From Primula veris (Eukaryota; Streptophyta; Magnoliopsida; Ericales; Primulaceae): a DNA stretch of 64,000 bases. A program made the translations under genes and the position numbers. Location: contig OY821743.1 in assembly GCA_963682055.1 (NCBI GenBank), forward strand, positions 34,396,702 through 34,460,701. Direction: 5' to 3'. The notes beneath the pieces were generated by a model that did not search any database, was not told the origin of the DNA, and was given only the letters and a program-made list of their open reading frames with translations. Below, one piece after another: positions 59,555 to 64,000 of the stretch. Position 1 is the first letter of the stretch, and each line of letters begins with the position of its first letter.

Positions 59555-62527
59555 ATACCACTGGGAGCATCCTTAGGAGGACATGGAAATGATGCAAATA
59601 CTCCTCAAAAGAAGCCTTCTATTGGTCAAAAGAATCCGCTCGAGTTCCTTGTTTCCTCGCCACCTCAGCCAAGGTGGGTATTAGTATTACTTTGTCATAT
59701 TGATTGACTTGTTATTGCAACTTAACATCTATTTGGTATGCTTATCTTGTTGTTTATTTTGGAGAAACAAAATTAACTAAGCCACTGTGAAAGTTCTCAT
59801 GTTTTTATTTTGATTGGAATCTTCAGTCTCTGTGGTCATGTCATTGTTCACTAATACAATACAACTTCTTCACGAGAATATGTTGCTTTTATTTCATTTT
59901 TATGCAAATATAATTTAGGAAAATCCTATGTTTGTAGGTTTTTAAATCAAGGTCCTTGGGTTTCTTAACATGATTATGGAAAGTAGTTCCCCAAACATGT
60001 CCAGCCATTGTTTTCGAAACATTTTATTTTTTGAGTCAGAAGCATTTTTACACCCAACCCTGCTTGTTACTTCCCCTGACATTATCGAGTTTCTAATTCT
60101 ATTTTAGCACAATTTGTCACTTTCCAGTAAGAAGCAAAAAGTATGTGATTCCTTGGCAGACCAAAGCATTGAGCAACTCAATGATGTTACTGCTGTTTGC
60201 GGAGTTAATCTCAGAGTATGTCCCTTTTCATAAGCTTCAAAAAATTAAAGTTTATCTGCTGGTCTATAATAATCCAGACGTTAAGTCCTTACTTGGTTGC
60301 AGCTTTTAAGCCCGTATTTTTTGCTTTAAGCTGGACTGCAATTTGTTGACCAGCCTCAGCTTCTCTATATTTTGGACCAGCTTTAAACTATATGACCCTA
60401 GCTTGATTTCAACTTCAAAAACTCCAGCCTATTTGCTTAAAGCTGCACCAAACTAACACTTAAGTAAGGATCGTATGTTGAACTATAATGCTGTGCAGGA
60501 AGAGGAAGAACATCTGTTTTCTGGGTTGAAAGAAAACAGTCGTGTTTCAGAAGCATCTCAAAGGGTTGTGAAAGAAGTGGAAGAAAGGCTGATATTGCAG
60601 GAATTACCTCTTAAAAATAAATTGGCAGAAATCAGTAAGATAATAAATCTTTTACAAATGAGATTACTTGTGATATATATGCTGTCTTTTTACCTCTTTA
60701 TGTTGAAGCATCTGTTAAAGATTTATTAACTTTTTCAGTGTCAAAATATGGTCTGAAGAATATGACTGGAGATGTGAACCGATGCTTGTCATTGGTGAGA
60801 TATTTATCACTTCTGCATTTTCGCATGATTATTTTTTGTTTACTTTCTTTTCAATTTTAAGACTCACTTTTTGAAACCGGAACCAGGGCGTGGAGGAGAG
60901 AATGCGCATCTTCATACATAGTATGATCAGACTATCGAAACAGGTCCTTACTACAACTCCCTTGTAATATTCTTTTGTACTTTTCTTTAAATCTCTGTTT
61001 GGCTCATATCCTTTGACGGAATCAAAGTAAAGGAAACAGAAAAGGTATCCTTTTGTCAATGAGTTTTGTGAATGCTTCTCTTTTATTGAATTCATATGGA
61101 AGTTTATTTATGTATAATTGTTTAATATCTATTGAGGAAAAACTTGTTCACTCTTTATTTTTTTAATGATACTAATTTATGTTGTAGAGGGTTGATATTG
61201 AGAAGTTAACACACCGGACTATCGTCACTTCAGATATCCAGAAACAAATTATGGAAATTAACCAAAAAGACAAGGAAGAGCGGGATGTGAAACAGTTTGA
61301 AGCAGAAAAGCTCCAGAAACGCAACGAGGTTAAATTATTTCTAGTTCTGTATTTTTTTTTACTTTATGCATTCGCCTCGTTTTGTGTATATGAGTAACAA
61401 ATTTGAATTTACATTTTTAAGTGCAGCAGGAAGACAGTGATGGAGTTGATGGTGAAAAAGAGAAGGAAGCTGGCCGTACAAAGTCAGTAAAGGTAGTATG
61501 TTCGATCGAATTTTCTCATTTCCGTTAAAAACTACCTATCAGAGTTTGGCGGTCTCTTGAATTTTCATTTCTATTCTGCTATTAACATGAAACGAAACCT
61601 TTAATGCGAACAGTAGTGTACCTTTTTCTCATATGGATTATATATCTACAGCAGACACAGGTAATAAACAAAGAAGAGTATGATATAATGCGTGCTAGTG
61701 CTGCAAATTTTGCGGTCCGGGCTGCAGTTGGAGGTGATGATATGTTGTCAAAATGGCAAGTAATGGCTGAACAAGCACGCCAAAAACGTGAAAATGTTAG
61801 CCTGGAATCTGCATCGTCTCTTGCAAAAGCTTTAAGGGACTATCAAGAAACAGAAAGAGGTGGCAAGCAAAATGCTGCTACGGTTTACGGTAAGTTCGAG
61901 TCAAGCTTTGGTTAATTCAAGCTTTTAGCCTCAGTTTTTTGCTTAAAAGCGGAACTGCATTTGGTTTACTAGCTTAAAAGCATTACTTTTTTTTCTTTTT
62001 TGCCTGAATAAGGTAAAAACTTTTTTCTCAATAGAAAGGAAGAAACTTTAAGCTGAATTAACGTAGCTCTCTTTTGAATATATAACCAAACAAGCCCTTT
62101 GACTCATTGCTGGCTAGTTTTTCAATTCATCAAGCTCGTCTGTCTTCAAATTGGTAACTAGTTCATATTGTGGCTACCCTTCCCCTTGGCTTGATCTTGG
62201 CTCATGACTCTGTATTTATATTTTGATTAATGATAAGCAAACTGATAAAATCTACAAAACTATTAAACAAATTAATGTGGACTCCTCATTCAGTGTTGTT
62301 AACATTCGGTCACATGAAAACAAGTTTTGTTTTTTTGAGTTGTTTTTGCAATTATTTTCTTCTTCTTTGTAGGTGAAGGGTCGAGTGGAAAATTTATGAA
62401 AAGCCAAAAGATGCCGCAGACTAAAGTTGCACGTACTATATCTGTCAAAGACGTTATTTCTGTTCTTGAAATGGAGCCTCAGATGTCGAAAAGCAAGCTT
62501 TTATATTGCTTGTATGAGAAAATGTAA
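59555..62527 (+). CDS. TAF4: TAF4 (TFIID subunit) C-terminal half, 5'-truncated gene
   Basis: Nine exons in consistent phase: 59555-59673, 60128-60215, 60499-60634, 60739-60794, 60887-60943, 61188-61328, 61427-61492, 61652-61889, 62373-62527 (TAA). They encode about 351 aa with plant TAF4 landmarks: [26 protein letters not shown], the histone-fold region [10 protein letters not shown]...[42 protein letters not shown] and the end [23 protein letters not shown]4 is a core TFIID scaffold that pairs with TAF12 in the nucleus. All splice sites and frames are intact, but the N-terminal half including the RST domain is not found anywhere upstream in the window; the first exon begins right beside the Tat element. 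Either a partial gene copy or a gene cut off by the insertion. Exons 7 and 8 have alternative CAG acceptors. Confidence 0.88.
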
Positions 62528-64000
62528 TGCTGATATTGTTACATATTGAATTAGTGATCTTGTCTTGGTCATAACACCTGCATATATGAGATAAGTCTTG
62601 TGTTTAGGTTACAGAGGCAACATTGCTTAATCTCATATGAAATGTTCATTTTCATTCCTTGTATAGCGAAGAAATGTTTATATTCTGTCAATCTCTGGAA
62701 ATAACTAAAGATTAAATTGTAGCATACAGAAAATAGCAATGCCATTATTTGTCTCCAGGAGTAAATGCCATTAGGTCATGTGGCGAATATTTCTCGAATC
62801 TTTCTTTTATTATGTGTTTTAGATAGCAGTTTGTTTAGTGATAGAGAAAGAACGAACGATTTGGTTTGTTACTTCTGATTCTTTACCCTTTGCATTATTT
62901 ACCATGGTATCATCTTGCTGTGGCATTTTTCAAAGTGGTTCGAGTGATTGGTTTTAGTGATATGCACACAGCTCTTCATAATTTACCAAATTCGGAACTA
63001 GGCGAAAAACAAATACTTAAGTCGCAACGTTTAGTAATACAATTAAGAAGCAAAAACACAACTAAAGTTCATTGAACTCGGCATAATATGGATAGTGTTG
63101 ATAATTATTGATGACTCAGAAAATGATGAAATGCATTATTTAGCCGTCTTTACCTAACTTATATTATCTCATAAATTTCAGCTTTTTGCTGTTGTGTAAA
63201 ACAACAAACATGTGATCATTACATAAGATAAATAAAGCACATAATTTATCCCCACAACAATTTTAACTGGTCCATGTTTTTATAAAATGTGACTTCGAGT
63301 TGGGATAAGATCAGCTGTGTCAGCTATACTAACATTATCAACAAGTTTCTCTTCCCCACTTTTTTGACTAATCATTTATCACAAGGGAACTGCAATAAAT
63401 AACTACAGTTAATTACGAAACTATATGCAATTTTAATCAGTCAAGAGCTTATATTAAAATTATCATAATGAATTTTTTTTAAAAATGATCATATAGTTCA
63501 AATGTTAAATTTTATGATTAGATTTAAAAAAATTCATTTCGACAAGTTTGATACAAGTTATAATCGGTCAAAATTACACATAGTTTCGTATGTACAATTA
63601 AATAAGAACGGACCAAGTAGCAATTAAATTCTCATATAAAAACCCGTAAAATATTACAGACAGAAGAATCAAAGATATTTTTCATCTCATACAGTAAAAT
63701 CTACAACTTTTTATCTTTAACCACATCTCCAATGTTTTGTATTTAATAAGTTAATTGTCGTTGACATCCTTTTTTAAATGCAATATTATTGTTAGTAATA
63801 ACGTGTACATCACTCAAATTGCATTTAATTAGTTTTATTATTGGTGGGAAATTTAGAAAAAAAAATTGACAAAAAATACCTCAATAATTTTTACAAACAT
63901 TGGAGACGACAATTAATGTATTAGTTATGATCATCATTTTCTTACTCCACGCTCATGAAACTTGACAATACTTTAATTTTTTCTCATAATAAGTACTAAT
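62528..64000. other. Region downstream of TAF4, no further gene
   Basis: Contains the TAF4 3' UTR (end not defined) and plain AT-rich sequence. Only a Stowaway-like repeat around 63465-63622 is recognised. Confidence 0.5.
63465..63622. mobile_element. Stowaway-like MITE relative, copy 2
   Basis: Shares AAAAAAATTCATTTCGACAA, CGGTCAAAATTACAC and GTTTCGTAT with 18887-19058, and ends near GAACGGACCAAGTAG, resembling a Stowaway terminus. The left end is not clear. Confidence 0.45.

Noticed and set aside
60475..60729. 84-aa ORF starting with ATG before the TAF4 exon
   Set aside because: The ATG lies in the intron; TAF4 homology starts after the CAG at 60498 and ends at the donor 60635.

Overview
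The window is plant nuclear DNA from a eudicot. It is AT-rich, its genes carry GT-AG introns, and it holds plant-specific families: a class II LBD transcription factor, a CYP71-type P450, a QWRF-motif microtubule-associated protein and a plant mobile domain (PMD) gene. More than half of it is transposon-derived. The species cannot be named from the sequence.

Layout. 0.4-9.6 kb is a nested transposon stack. It holds two solo LTRs of one copia-like family in opposite orientation, a 0.84-kb hAT-like element, and a decayed Ty1-copia gag-pol that was split in turn by a CACTA MITE, a LINE (itself entered by one solo LTR) and a Mutator-like MITE. 11.6-13.9 kb is a CYP71 pseudogene. 14.2-19.1 kb holds non-autonomous hAT, Tourist and Stowaway elements. 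20.4-22.1 kb is a two-exon LBD gene. 22.5-24.4 kb holds a multi-arm foldback and a LINE relic entered by a second CACTA MITE. 27.3-35.0 kb is an eight-exon QWRF-family gene (EDE1/AUG8 type) on the minus strand, 505 aa, with an MSA-type G2/M promoter motif upstream. 39.9-43.4 kb is a 3.5-kb non-autonomous LTR element with both LTRs. 44.1-45.2 kb is a small two-exon gene (85 aa) with a TRIM in its intron. 47-59.4 kb is a Tat-lineage Ty3/gypsy element with one uninterrupted ~2,630-aa polyprotein (gag, protease, RT, RNase H, a second RNase H, integrase), a tandem array in its leader/LTR, and a two-exon antisense PMD plus coiled-coil gene (912 aa) downstream of pol. No 3' LTR is visible. 59.6-62.5 kb is the C-terminal half of a TAF4 gene in nine intact exons, whose first splice acceptor lies about 150 bp from the start of the PMD gene.

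Host genes that look functional are the LBD gene, the QWRF gene, the 85-aa gene and possibly the TAF4 part. They do not form a pathway. The QWRF protein would act on mitotic microtubules, LBD and TAF4 in transcription. The two most notable items are the spliced antisense PMD gene carried by the Tat element and the threefold duplicated His/Cys module between gag and protease in the same element. Several MITE insertions can be dated relative to each other because removing the element plus one target-site copy restores the reading frame of the older transposon.
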